Assembly: GCA_947369165.1 (NCBI GenBank)
Contig: CANBKJ010000016.1
Location: 1 to 43,666, forward strand
DNA: 43,666 nt
Direction of reading: 5' to 3'
Source of the DNA: an uncultured Lachnoclostridium sp.
GTDB lineage: Bacteria > Bacillota > Clostridia > Lachnospirales > Lachnospiraceae
Shown here: positions 7,000 through 14,333 of the stretch, piece by piece
How positions within the stretch are numbered: position 1 is the first letter of the stretch
How the letters are laid out: the number at the start of each line of letters is the position of its first letter
Program-made: the position numbers and the translations under genes
The notes under the pieces: generated by a model
The model's database searches: none
Told to the model about the DNA's origin: nothing
What the model saw: the letters and a program-made list of their open reading frames with translations, nothing else

Positions 7000-7366
7000 A
7001 CTCTAAATGTTCCTCCACATATCTTAAAATTTCTTCATCCGACATTTCCAGATATTTCGCGTTAACCTTCATAACCTCGAAAGCTTCTTCCATGCGTTTC
7101 TGATACTGTTCCCTGACAACGGAATTATTTTTACCGAGAACGATACTTCCCTTTCCCTGTCTGGAGACAATATACCCTTCACTCTCCAGCTCATTGTATG
7201 CCCTGGTTGTGGTGATCACACTGATCCCAAGCTCCTTTGCCAGTTTCCGGATGGATGGCAGAACCTCTCCTTCCGGAATCACCCCGGAAAGAATCTGTTC
7301 CTGGATCTGGTCAAAAATCTGCCGGTATATCGGCAGTTCTGACTCATTTGATAAAATAATGTTCAT
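6986..7366 (-). CDS. GntR-family regulator, YtrA subfamily
   Basis: A 126-residue protein with an N-terminal GntR winged helix (PIYRQIFDQIQEQILSG, SIRKLAKELGIS, RAYNELESEGYIVSRQGKG). Its short C-terminus has no ligand-binding domain, which is diagnostic of the YtrA subfamily. These repressors sit at the head of ABC transporter operons and autoregulate, as the 14-base overlap with the ATPase gene suggests here. A strong promoter and an A/T repeat operator candidate lie directly upstream. Confidence 0.88.
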   Translation of the reverse strand: MNIILSNESELPIYRQIFDQIQEQILSGVIPEGEVLPSIRKLAKELGISVITTTRAYNELESEGYIVSRQGKGSIVLGKNNSVVREQYQKRMEEAFEVMKVNAKYLEMSDEEILRYVEEHLEYECD

Positions 7367-7389
7367 ACTTTTCTATTTCCTTTTCTTTA

Positions 7390-7412
7390 TACTGTATATA
7401 CTGTATATATCC
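7390..7412 (-). promoter_or_regulatory. Candidate YtrA-type operator
   Basis: Two overlapping copies of TACTGTATATA lie just downstream of the -10 of the GntR operon, where a bound repressor would block transcription. The dyad character is partial. Assignment rests on position and on the habit of autoregulation in this subfamily. Confidence 0.4.
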
Positions 7413-7413
7413 T

Positions 7414-7441
7414 ATTATATACACTTATAGCAAATTGTCAA
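7414..7441 (-). promoter_or_regulatory. Promoter of the GntR-ABC operon
   Basis: Minus-strand TTGACA (7436-7441) and TATAAT (7414-7419) with a 16-base spacer, both perfect matches to the housekeeping consensus. It diverges from the carB promoter. Confidence 0.8.
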
Positions 7442-7471
7442 TTGTTTTTTGCCCTTTCGGATAAAAAATTC

Positions 7472-7499
7472 TTGTGGTTTTCGGTTTTTGCGTTATAAT
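7472..7499 (+). promoter_or_regulatory. Promoter of carB
   Basis: TTGTGG (7472-7477) and TATAAT (7494-7499) with 16 bases between, about 37 bases before the carB ATG, which has an AAGGAGG site. No attenuator hairpin or PyrR-like leader was seen in the short leader. Confidence 0.65.
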
Positions 7500-7536
7500 A
7501 TATAGTTAGAGACAAAGAACAAGGAGGAAACAACTT

Positions 7537-10500
7537 ATGCCTAAAAGAACTGATATTCACAAAGTGCTCATTATCGGCTCCGGTCCGATCATCATTGGGC
7601 AGGCATGTGAATTCGACTATTCCGGAACTCAAGCATGTAAGGCACTGAAAAAATTAGGATATGAAATCGTATTGGTAAATTCCAATCCGGCTACGATCAT
7701 GACGGATCCAGAGACAGCAGATGTTACATATATCGAACCGCTGAACGTAGACCGGCTGGAGCAGATCATCGCAAAGGAGCGTCCGGACGCCCTGCTTCCC
7801 AATCTGGGAGGACAATCCGGACTGAACCTGTGTGCTGAATTAAATAAGAAGGGCATTCTTGACAAATATAATGTTAAAGTCATCGGTGTTCAGGTGGATG
7901 CCATTGAGCGCGGGGAAGACCGCATCGAATTTAAGAAGACCATGGACAAGCTCGGCATCGAGATGGCACGCAGTGAGGTTGCCTACAGCGTGGATGAGGC
8001 ACTTTCCATCGCTGACAAGCTGGGATACCCGGTAGTGCTCCGTCCCGCTTATACGATGGGCGGCGCCGGAGGCGGCCTTGTCTATAATAAAGAAGAATTA
8101 AAAACCGTCTGCGCCCGGGGCCTGCAGGCAAGCCTTGTAGGACAGGTTCTTGTAGAAGAGTCTATTCTCGGCTGGGAGGAGCTGGAACTTGAAGTTGTCC
8201 GGGATGCAGAGAACAATATTATCACAGTCTGCTTTATCGAGAATATTGATCCTCTTGGTGTTCATACCGGAGATTCCTTCTGTTCTGCGCCGATGCTGAC
8301 CATCTCTGAGGAATGCCAGAAACGACTTCAGGAACAGGCATATAAAATAGTAGAATCTGTACAGGTCATCGGCGGAACCAATGTGCAGTTTGCCCATGAT
8401 CCCGTATCTGACCGTATCATCGTTATCGAAATCAATCCCCGTACCTCCCGTTCTTCTGCCCTTGCTTCCAAGGCAACCGGTTTTCCTATCGCCCTTGTAT
8501 CGGCGATGCTGGCATCCGGGCTGACGCTGAAAGATATCCCCTGCGGCAAATACGGCACCTTGGACAAATACGTTCCCGACGGCGATTATGTCGTGATCAA
8601 ATTTGCCCGCTGGGCATTTGAAAAATTCAAAGGCGTGGAGGACAAGCTGGGGACACAGATGCGTGCAGTAGGAGAGGTTATGAGCATCGGCAAGACCTAT
8701 AAAGAAGCTTTCCAGAAGGCCATCCGAAGCCTGGAGACCGGACGCTATGGTCTCGGACACGCAAAGAATTTTGACTCCATGACAAAAGAACAGCTGCTGC
8801 AGCTGCTGATCACCCCCTCCAGCGAGCGCCATTTTATCATGTACGAGGCACTCCGCAAGGGAGCTTCTGTGGATGAGATCTTTGAGATCACAAAAGTAAA
8901 GACCTATTTTATAGAGCAGATGAAAGAACTTGTGGAAGAGGAAGAAGAACTTCTGCAGTCCAAAGGAAAACTGCCATCGGATGAACTGTTGATAATGGCG
9001 AAAAAAGATGGTTTTTCAGATAAATATTTGAGCCTGCTGCTGGAGATCCCGGAGGAGGATATCCGCAGCCACCGCATCGAACTGGGCGTGGAAGAAGCCT
9101 GGGAAGGAGTACACGTAAGCGGTACGGAAAACAGCGCTTATTATTACTCCACCTACAACGCACCGGACAAAAATCCGGTAAACACAGACAAACAGAAAAT
9201 CATGATCCTGGGTGGTGGCCCGAACCGCATCGGCCAGGGTATCGAATTTGATTACTGCTGTGTCCATGCGGCTATCGCCCTGAAAAAACTCGGTTTTGAG
9301 ACGATCATCGTCAACTGTAATCCAGAAACGGTGTCCACAGACTATGACACTTCCGATAAACTGTATTTTGAACCTCTGACACTGGAAGATGTGCTTTCTA
9401 TCTATAAAAAAGAGAAACCACTGGGTGTCATCGCTCAGTTTGGCGGCCAGACTCCTCTGAACCTCGCCGCAGAGCTGGAGAAAAATGGTGTCCGTATCCT
9501 CGGAACCTCTCCTTCCGTCATTGATCTGGCAGAAGACCGTGATCTGTTCCGTGACATGATGGATAAACTGGAGATTCCAATGCCGGAGTCCGGCATGGCG
9601 ACCACTGTGGATGAAGCGATCTCCATCGCAGAAAAGATCGGTTATCCTGTTATGGTCCGTCCTTCCTATGTACTTGGCGGCCGGGGCATGGAAGTCGTAT
9701 ATGATAATGAGAGCATGACGGAATACATGAAAGCAGCAGTAGGAGTTACTCCGGATCGTCCGATCCTCATCGACCGCTTCTTGAATCATGCCCTGGAGTG
9801 CGAGGCGGACGCCATCAGCGACGGAACAAACGCCTTCGTCCCCGCTGTTATGGAACACATCGAACTGGCCGGCGTACATTCCGGAGATTCTGCCTGCATT
9901 ATCCCATCCGTCCACATCACGCAAGAAAATGTGGAAACTATCAAAGAATATACGAGAAAGATCGCTGAGGAAATGCATGTCAAAGGTCTCATGAATATGC
10001 AGTATGCCATCGAGAACGGAAAGGTTTATGTGCTGGAAGCAAATCCGAGAGCTTCCCGTACTGTCCCTCTCGTATCCAAGGTCTGCAACATCCGCATGGT
10101 TCCTCTGGCTACAGAGATCATTACGGCGGAACTGACAGGACGTCCTTCACCGGTTCCGGAATTAAAGGAACAAAACATTCCGAACTACGGTGTGAAAGAA
10201 GCTGCATTCCCATTCAATATGTTCCAGGAAGTGGATCCGGTTCTCGGACCGGAAATGCGCTCCACCGGGGAGGTTCTCGGCCTGTCCCGCTCCTACGGTG
10301 AAGCCTTCTTCAAGGCGCAGGAAGCAGTACAGTCCAAACTTCCTCTGGAGGGAACTGTCCTGATCTCCGTCAATGCCAAAGACCGCCCGGAAGTGACTGA
10401 GATAGCCAGAAGCCTCTCCGAAGATGGCTTCAAGATCATCGCCACAGGAAGTACCTATGACTTAATTTCTTCCTCCGGCATTCCTGCGGAAAAGGTGAAA

Positions 10501-10761
10501 AAGCTCTACGAGGGACGTCCGAACATTCTGGATATGATCACCAACGGAGACATCCAGCTGATCATCAACTCCCCGGTGGGCAAGGAAAGCGTACATGACG
10601 ACAGCTACCTGCGAAAGGCTGCCATCAAGGCAAAGATTCCTTATATGACCACCATTGCCGCTGCCAAAGCTACCGCTGACGGTATCCACTATGTGAAGAC
10701 TCATGAAAGAAGTGAAGTGAAATCACTGCAGACACTGCATAGTGAGATCACGGATAAATAA
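7537..10761 (+). CDS. carB: Carbamoyl-phosphate synthase large subunit
   Basis: CarB makes carbamoyl phosphate from ammonia, bicarbonate and two ATP, feeding arginine and pyrimidine synthesis. The 1074-residue length is standard. The first half opens with KVLIIGSGPIIIGQACEFDY and contains an ATP-grasp with RPAYTMGGAGGG. The second half repeats this with MILGGGPNRIGQGIEFDYCC and RPSYVLGGRGM. The C-terminal MGS-like allosteric domain includes ISVNAKDRPEVTEIARSL. All halves appear intact. The usual partner carA, encoding the glutaminase subunit, is not adjacent: the upstream neighbour is the divergent GntR operon and the downstream one is sfsA on the other strand. Confidence 0.97.
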   Translation: MPKRTDIHKVLIIGSGPIIIGQACEFDYSGTQACKALKKLGYEIVLVNSNPATIMTDPETADVTYIEPLNVDRLEQIIAKERPDALLPNLGGQSGLNLCAELNKKGILDKYNVKVIGVQVDAIERGEDRIEFKKTMDKLGIEMARSEVAYSVDEALSIADKLGYPVVLRPAYTMGGAGGGLVYNKEELKTVCARGLQASLVGQVLVEESILGWEELELEVVRDAENNIITVCFIENIDPLGVHTGDSFCSAPMLTISEECQKRLQEQAYKIVESVQVIGGTNVQFAHDPVSDRIIVIEINPRTSRSSALASKATGFPIALVSAMLASGLTLKDIPCGKYGTLDKYVPDGDYVVIKFARWAFEKFKGVEDKLGTQMRAVGEVMSIGKTYKEAFQKAIRSLETGRYGLGHAKNFDSMTKEQLLQLLITPSSERHFIMYEALRKGASVDEIFEITKVKTYFIEQMKELVEEEEELLQSKGKLPSDELLIMAKKDGFSDKYLSLLLEIPEEDIRSHRIELGVEEAWEGVHVSGTENSAYYYSTYNAPDKNPVNTDKQKIMILGGGPNRIGQGIEFDYCCVHAAIALKKLGFETIIVNCNPETVSTDYDTSDKLYFEPLTLEDVLSIYKKEKPLGVIAQFGGQTPLNLAAELEKNGVRILGTSPSVIDLAEDRDLFRDMMDKLEIPMPESGMATTVDEAISIAEKIGYPVMVRPSYVLGGRGMEVVYDNESMTEYMKAAVGVTPDRPILIDRFLNHALECEADAISDGTNAFVPAVMEHIELAGVHSGDSACIIPSVHITQENVETIKEYTRKIAEEMHVKGLMNMQYAIENGKVYVLEANPRASRTVPLVSKVCNIRMVPLATEIITAELTGRPSPVPELKEQNIPNYGVKEAAFPFNMFQEVDPVLGPEMRSTGEVLGLSRSYGEAFFKAQEAVQSKLPLEGTVLISVNAKDRPEVTEIARSLSEDGFKIIATGSTYDLISSSGIPAEKVKKLYEGRPNILDMITNGDIQLIINSPVGKESVHDDSYLRKAAIKAKIPYMTTIAAAKATADGIHYVKTHERSEVKSLQTLHSEITDK

Positions 10762-10792
10762 AATCATATTTGGATCTATATTAGATAAAACG

Positions 10793-10845
10793 ACCCCAGC
10801 GGGGATTTCAAGAGTATTTGTTGAAATCCCCGCTGGGGTTGTTTA
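10793..10845. terminator. Strong bidirectional terminator between carB and sfsA
   Basis: A perfect 19-bp stem, ACCCCAGCGGGGATTTCAA (10793-10811) and its complement (10821-10839), has a 9-base loop. T-rich sequence follows on the plus side, and a shorter TTTTA lies on the minus side. It serves both converging genes. Confidence 0.9.
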
Positions 10846-11508
10846 TTTATTCTTTACCACCGCGATCTCCAGCGTGTCCTCCGTCACCGCACAACCCAGA
10901 TACAAAACCTTTACTCCGGCACTTTCTGCCGCTTCCAATGCCTCTCCAAACTCTTTGTGGGTTGCCATATTGGGGCGCACCTCAGTAATTCCTTCCATCT
11001 GGATCACAAATGCCGCATAACACCGGTATCCTTCCTGTGCCGCTTTTTTCAACTCCCTCAGATGCTTGATTCCCCGCTGGGTGGGGGCATCCGGGAAATA
11101 GCCGATACCGTCGATCTCCAGCGTGCAGCCTTTGACTTCCATCAGATACTTTTGATCTCCCTTTTCCATATAAAAATCGATGCGGGAATCTCCAATGGTA
11201 TATTCCGGGCGCACGACATCATAATCCTGCCCCTCCAGCCATGCCCTTACGATCTTATTGGGTGCCTGACTGTCAATATTTACCCAGCCCAGACTTTCCT
11301 TGTAGACACTGATCAGGTCGTATTTCGTCTTGCGGGAGGGATTTTCTGATCTTTCTAACACCACCTCAGCGCCAGGCAGCAAAAGCTCCCGGCACCGGCT
11401 CGTATTTTTCACATGTACCGTTTCCTGCCTGCCGTCGATCATTACCTCTGCCACAAAACGGTTTTTCCGGCTGCAGAAGCTGCCGTGTATGGTGTTTTTG
11501 TATTTCAT
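10843..11508 (-). CDS. sfsA: SfsA-family DNA/RNA nuclease
   Basis: A 221-residue SfsA protein, first described as a sugar-fermentation stimulator and later as a nuclease of the PD-(D/E)xK type. The N-terminal OB-like part has the FVAEVMIDG and HVKNTSRCRELL signatures. The nuclease core is DSRIDFYMEKGDQKYLMEVK, giving the Asp and Glu-x-Lys catalytic residues. YFPDAPTQRGIKHLREL follows. The ATG has only a distant AGGAGG, so the start is slightly uncertain. It ends against the shared terminator with carB. Confidence 0.93.
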   Translation of the reverse strand: MKYKNTIHGSFCSRKNRFVAEVMIDGRQETVHVKNTSRCRELLLPGAEVVLERSENPSRKTKYDLISVYKESLGWVNIDSQAPNKIVRAWLEGQDYDVVRPEYTIGDSRIDFYMEKGDQKYLMEVKGCTLEIDGIGYFPDAPTQRGIKHLRELKKAAQEGYRCYAAFVIQMEGITEVRPNMATHKEFGEALEAAESAGVKVLYLGCAVTEDTLEIAVVKNK

Positions 11509-11566
11509 ATCTGTATTCTGAATCCTCCTGCATCAATATATCAAAGACTTAATTTTCAGACACGCT

Positions 11567-11731
11567 CTAGTGTACTGTACCGTTCACATTTCGCAAAATC
11601 ACTTGTCTGAATTTCAATCTGCTGCGTTGGCTTCAATCCACGTAGCCACCGCTACGCCTCATTCAGCCGCCTTGCAGAGTGAAAATTCATTCTTCGTCAT
11701 TTAGCTGAAAATGAACGGTACAGTACACTAG
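11567..11731. mobile_element. 165-bp MITE-like palindromic element
   Basis: The element is bounded by a perfect 20-bp inverted repeat, CTAGTGTACTGTACCGTTCA (11567-11586) and its complement (11712-11731). The interior is also largely self-complementary. The centre is CGTAGC-CACC-GCTACG, flanked by imperfectly pairing arms including GGCTTCAATCCACGTAGC. The DNA could fold into one long hairpin. It has no coding capacity. Size, termini and overall palindromy fit a non-autonomous miniature transposable element or palindromic repeat. It ends inside the last codons of the neighbouring flavin reductase gene. No clear target duplication was seen. Confidence 0.75.
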
Positions 11732-12348
11732 CGTATGAAACTGGTATGGATCTTCGCCTCATATTCTGGCGCTTCGATCCCCGCCTCGATTCCCGCTTTT
11801 CTGTTTTTTAATGCCCACGCCATATTTTGTCCCAGCGTCCGCATCGTCTGTAAGCCCTCTTCATCTTTCTTCACGTCCTCCGGGCAGGAACCATGAACCT
11901 GATTCCAATACTGGGATCCGATGACATTCATATTACAGATCGTAAAATATTTGTTCAGACGGTCAAATGCGGCACTGGCTCCGCCCCGACGGCAGGAAAC
12001 TACTGCCGCGCCAACTTTGCCCTTCATCCGGGCACCGCCGCAGTAAAAGAGACGGTCTAAAAATGCCTGCACCTGCCCGGATGGTCCCGCATAGTACACA
12101 GGAGAGCCCACCAGGATGCCATCGTATTCATCCAGATGCTCCAGAATCTCATTTACTTTGTCATCGAAAATACAGCGCCCCTTTCCGGCACATTTGCCAC
12201 AGGCGATGCAGCCTGCCACCGGCTGATTCCCCACCCAGGCAAATTCCGTTTCAATTCCATTTTTCTCCAGCGTGTCCGCCACCTCTCTCAGCGCCGTATA
12301 AGTGCAGCTGTGTTCCCGCGGACTTCCATTTAAACATAAAATTTTCAT
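11728..12348 (-). CDS. NADPH-dependent FMN reductase / flavodoxin-fold iron-sulfur type protein
   Basis: A 206-residue flavodoxin-fold protein. MKILCLNGSPREHSCTYTAL forms the FMN phosphate loop. GCIACGKCAGKGRCIFDD supplies a Cys-rich segment seen in iron-sulfur flavoproteins and related reductases. GSPVYYAGPSGQVQAFLDR is the family's conserved flavin-side motif. It probably reduces quinones, nitro compounds or flavin. The stop codon TAG is supplied by the end of the 165-bp palindromic element, so the last few residues may differ from the ancestral C-terminus. The promoter and RBS (GGAGG) upstream are good. Confidence 0.85.
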   Translation of the reverse strand: MKILCLNGSPREHSCTYTALREVADTLEKNGIETEFAWVGNQPVAGCIACGKCAGKGRCIFDDKVNEILEHLDEYDGILVGSPVYYAGPSGQVQAFLDRLFYCGGARMKGKVGAAVVSCRRGGASAAFDRLNKYFTICNMNVIGSQYWNQVHGSCPEDVKKDEEGLQTMRTLGQNMAWALKNRKAGIEAGIEAPEYEAKIHTSFIR

Positions 12349-12389
12349 ATGACATATCCTCCATACTCTAACGTATTCCTTTTAGCTAA

Positions 12390-12418
12390 AGTATATACCC
12401 TGCTCCTGTTAAAAGCAA
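12390..12418 (-). promoter_or_regulatory. Promoter of the flavin reductase gene
   Basis: Minus-strand TTGCTT (12413-12418) and TATACT (12390-12395) with a 17-base spacer, upstream of a GGAGG site and the ATG at 12348. Confidence 0.6.
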
Positions 12419-12421
12419 CCA

Positions 12422-12450
12422 TTGAAATTCTGATCCATAAATGCTACAAT
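12422..12450 (+). promoter_or_regulatory. Promoter of the degV gene
   Basis: TTGAAA (12422-12427) and TACAAT (12445-12450) with a 17-base spacer, about 35 bases before the start. It is divergent from the flavin reductase promoter, with the -35 boxes only 3 bases apart. Confidence 0.7.
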
Positions 12451-12484
12451 CATTATAATTTTAAAAAATTTTTTGGAGGACACT

Positions 12485-13372
12485 ATGGGAAACTATGTGA
12501 TCAGCTGCTGTTCGACGGCAGACCTAAGCGAAGAACATTTTAACGAAAGAGATATTTCTTATATTTGTTTTCATTTTGAACTGGACGGAAAAGAATATCC
12601 AGACGATCTTGGTAAATCCATTCCGTTTGATAAATTTTACCAGTCCATGCTGGAGGGTGCAGATACAAAAACTTCTCAGATCAATGCTGATGAGTTTGAG
12701 ACATATTTTGAGACATTTTTAAAAGAAGGGCTAGATATTCTCCATGTCACCCTCTCCTCCGGTATTTCCGGTGTGATCGGCTCTGCTAACATCGCCTGCA
12801 GCAATCTTTCAGAAAAATATCCGGAACGGAAAATACGGATCGTGGATTCTCTGGGGGCTTCTTCCGGCTATGGCCTTTTGATGGATCGGTTGGCAGACCT
12901 CCGGGACGAGGGAAAAACTCTGGATGAAGTTTATGACTGGGCAGTCTCCCACCGTCTGAATGTAAATCACTGGTTTTTCTCCACAGACCTGACTTTTTAT
13001 ATCAAGGGCGGCCGGATCTCCAGGACCGCCGGCGTGGTTGGCGGCCTGCTGAATATCTGCCCTCTGCTCGATATGAACCATCTGGGGCAGCTGATCCCCC
13101 GATATAAAATACGGACAAAGAAAAAAGTCATCCGCGCCATAGTAGATAAGATGGAAGAATTGGTGGAAAACGGAACAGACTACGACGGAAAATGTTACAT
13201 CTCCCAGTCCGCCTGCCTGGATGATGCAAAAGCTGTAGCCGCCCTGGTGGAAACCCGCTTTCCCCGCTTAAAGGGAAAAGTGGAGATCAACCACATCGGC
13301 ACTACCATCGGCAGCCACACCGGTCCCGGTACTGTCGCCCTGTTCTTCTGGGGAAAGGAACGGGGTGAGTAA
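12485..13372 (+). CDS. DegV-family fatty-acid-binding protein
   Basis: DegV proteins bind a fatty acid between two domains. In Firmicutes many serve as FakB, presenting exogenous fatty acids to the kinase FakA. The 295 residues show the N-terminal STADLS motif, the TSQINADEFETYF and TLSSGISGVIGSANIA segments that form the lipid pocket, KGGRISRTAGVVGGLLNICP, and a C-terminal HIGTTIGSHTGPGTVALFF. The start at 12485 is chosen because GGAGGA lies 4 bases upstream; a longer frame would need a TTG. It is alone on its transcript. Whether it supplies FakA or another process is not shown. Confidence 0.9.
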   Translation: MGNYVISCCSTADLSEEHFNERDISYICFHFELDGKEYPDDLGKSIPFDKFYQSMLEGADTKTSQINADEFETYFETFLKEGLDILHVTLSSGISGVIGSANIACSNLSEKYPERKIRIVDSLGASSGYGLLMDRLADLRDEGKTLDEVYDWAVSHRLNVNHWFFSTDLTFYIKGGRISRTAGVVGGLLNICPLLDMNHLGQLIPRYKIRTKKKVIRAIVDKMEELVENGTDYDGKCYISQSACLDDAKAVAALVETRFPRLKGKVEINHIGTTIGSHTGPGTVALFFWGKERGE

Positions 13373-13395
13373 TGTAAATTATTAGTACAACTCAA

Positions 13396-13845
13396 TTGGT
13401 AACTCTTTATCATGGCTCGAAGTCGGGAATTCATGGTGCCATTGCGCCTATAAGCCGGGAACATTGCGATTTTGGAAAAGGTTTTTACATGGGAACTGAC
13501 CGATATCAGCCGCTTACTTTAATTTGCAATTATCCGAAAGCTAAAATATATACATTAAGTGTTGACCTAACTGATCTCAAAATACTTGATGTCGGGCTGG
13601 GATTAGATTGGGCATTGTTAGTCGCATATAATCGTGGCAAAATGGAGTCTGTGAAACATTAAACTATCTATAATTATATTAAAGATTTAAGTAAGGACTG
13701 TGACATGATTGTTGGCTATATAGCCAAACTTAAACAAAATAGTGAAGCGAATCGCTCGAAAGGTATTGCAATGGCAGATGAAATCTGCCGCAAAAATCGA
13801 CGTGACGGTCGTTTTTTTGATGTGATCTTAGAGACAGGTGATTAA
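13396..13845 (+). pseudogene. DUF3990 ADP-ribosyltransferase-like gene, nonsense-mutated and internally deleted
   Basis: The first 88 codons encode a DUF3990 N-terminus: VTLYHGSKSGIHG, DFGKGFYMGTDRYQPLTL and LGLDWALLVAYNRGKM. The LYHGS and FGKGFY blocks resemble NAD-binding motifs of ADP-ribosyltransferase-fold toxins. A TAA at 13660-13662 interrupts it. The same frame resumes with DCDMIVGYIA and then NRSKGIAMADEICRKNRRDG to a final TAA at 13843-13845. From memory of the family, roughly 60-80 residues that normally separate VGYIA from this tail are absent. The gene is therefore a relic with a stop plus a deletion. The start is a TTG with no clear ribosome site. The usual upstream DUF3791 gene is missing. 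Base composition is more A/T-rich than the neighbouring genes. Confidence 0.72.
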
Positions 13846-13846
13846 A

Positions 13847-14302
13847 ATGGAGAATCTTACGCTTGAAAAACGTCAGCTTTGCGACATACAAGGACGGTTG
13901 TTTGAACTTGCGCTGAAATCCGGATTGGATTGCCCATCTTTTATAGAATCTTTTATGAACAGCAAAACTGCTGCTTCCCTTGATGATGTCTACGATCGAT
14001 TACAGTGGGCTTGTGATGAGTATATTCTTGAGGAACTAAATGATGAAGTAAACGGACTTAAAAAGGCTGGCACAACCTATACTGTACAAGTAATGTACTG
14101 GGCAGGATATACCTATCGCTACTGGCATTACTACACAAAGGAATATAGCCACGAAATTTATAAAACTGCTGATGCCAAAACAATGAACGAGTGTTGGCCT
14201 GGCTTCCATACTTTTGACGTAGAGATGGCCATTGATGATTTAAAAGAGATTTCTAAACAAAAATGTGACGAAAGAAATCAAACCAAAGCACTTACCAAAT
14301 AA
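13847..14302 (+). CDS. Conserved hypothetical partner of DUF3990 cassettes
   Basis: An intact 151-residue soluble protein beginning two bases after the DUF3990 stop, in the position of a translationally coupled gene. Visible features are an N-terminal helix RQLCDIQGRLFELALKSG, an aromatic-rich centre (VMYWAGYTYRYWHYYTKE) and a C-terminal MAIDDLKEI. There is no signal peptide, membrane segment or known catalytic motif. From memory, similar proteins lie beside DUF3791 and DUF3990 genes in gut Clostridia, suggesting a function tied to that cassette, perhaps as antitoxin or adaptor. The start at ATG 13847 is preferred over a GTG three codons earlier because of the AGGTGA site. Confidence 0.7.
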   Translation: MENLTLEKRQLCDIQGRLFELALKSGLDCPSFIESFMNSKTAASLDDVYDRLQWACDEYILEELNDEVNGLKKAGTTYTVQVMYWAGYTYRYWHYYTKEYSHEIYKTADAKTMNECWPGFHTFDVEMAIDDLKEISKQKCDERNQTKALTK

Positions 14303-14333
14303 TAGTATAGCAGAAGAGGCTGACTAAACACCA

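Noticed and set aside
8098..8832. A long minus-strand open frame inside carB (and others at 9016-9978).
   Set aside because: They lie wholly within carB, have no ribosome site or family resemblance, and arise from its codon bias.
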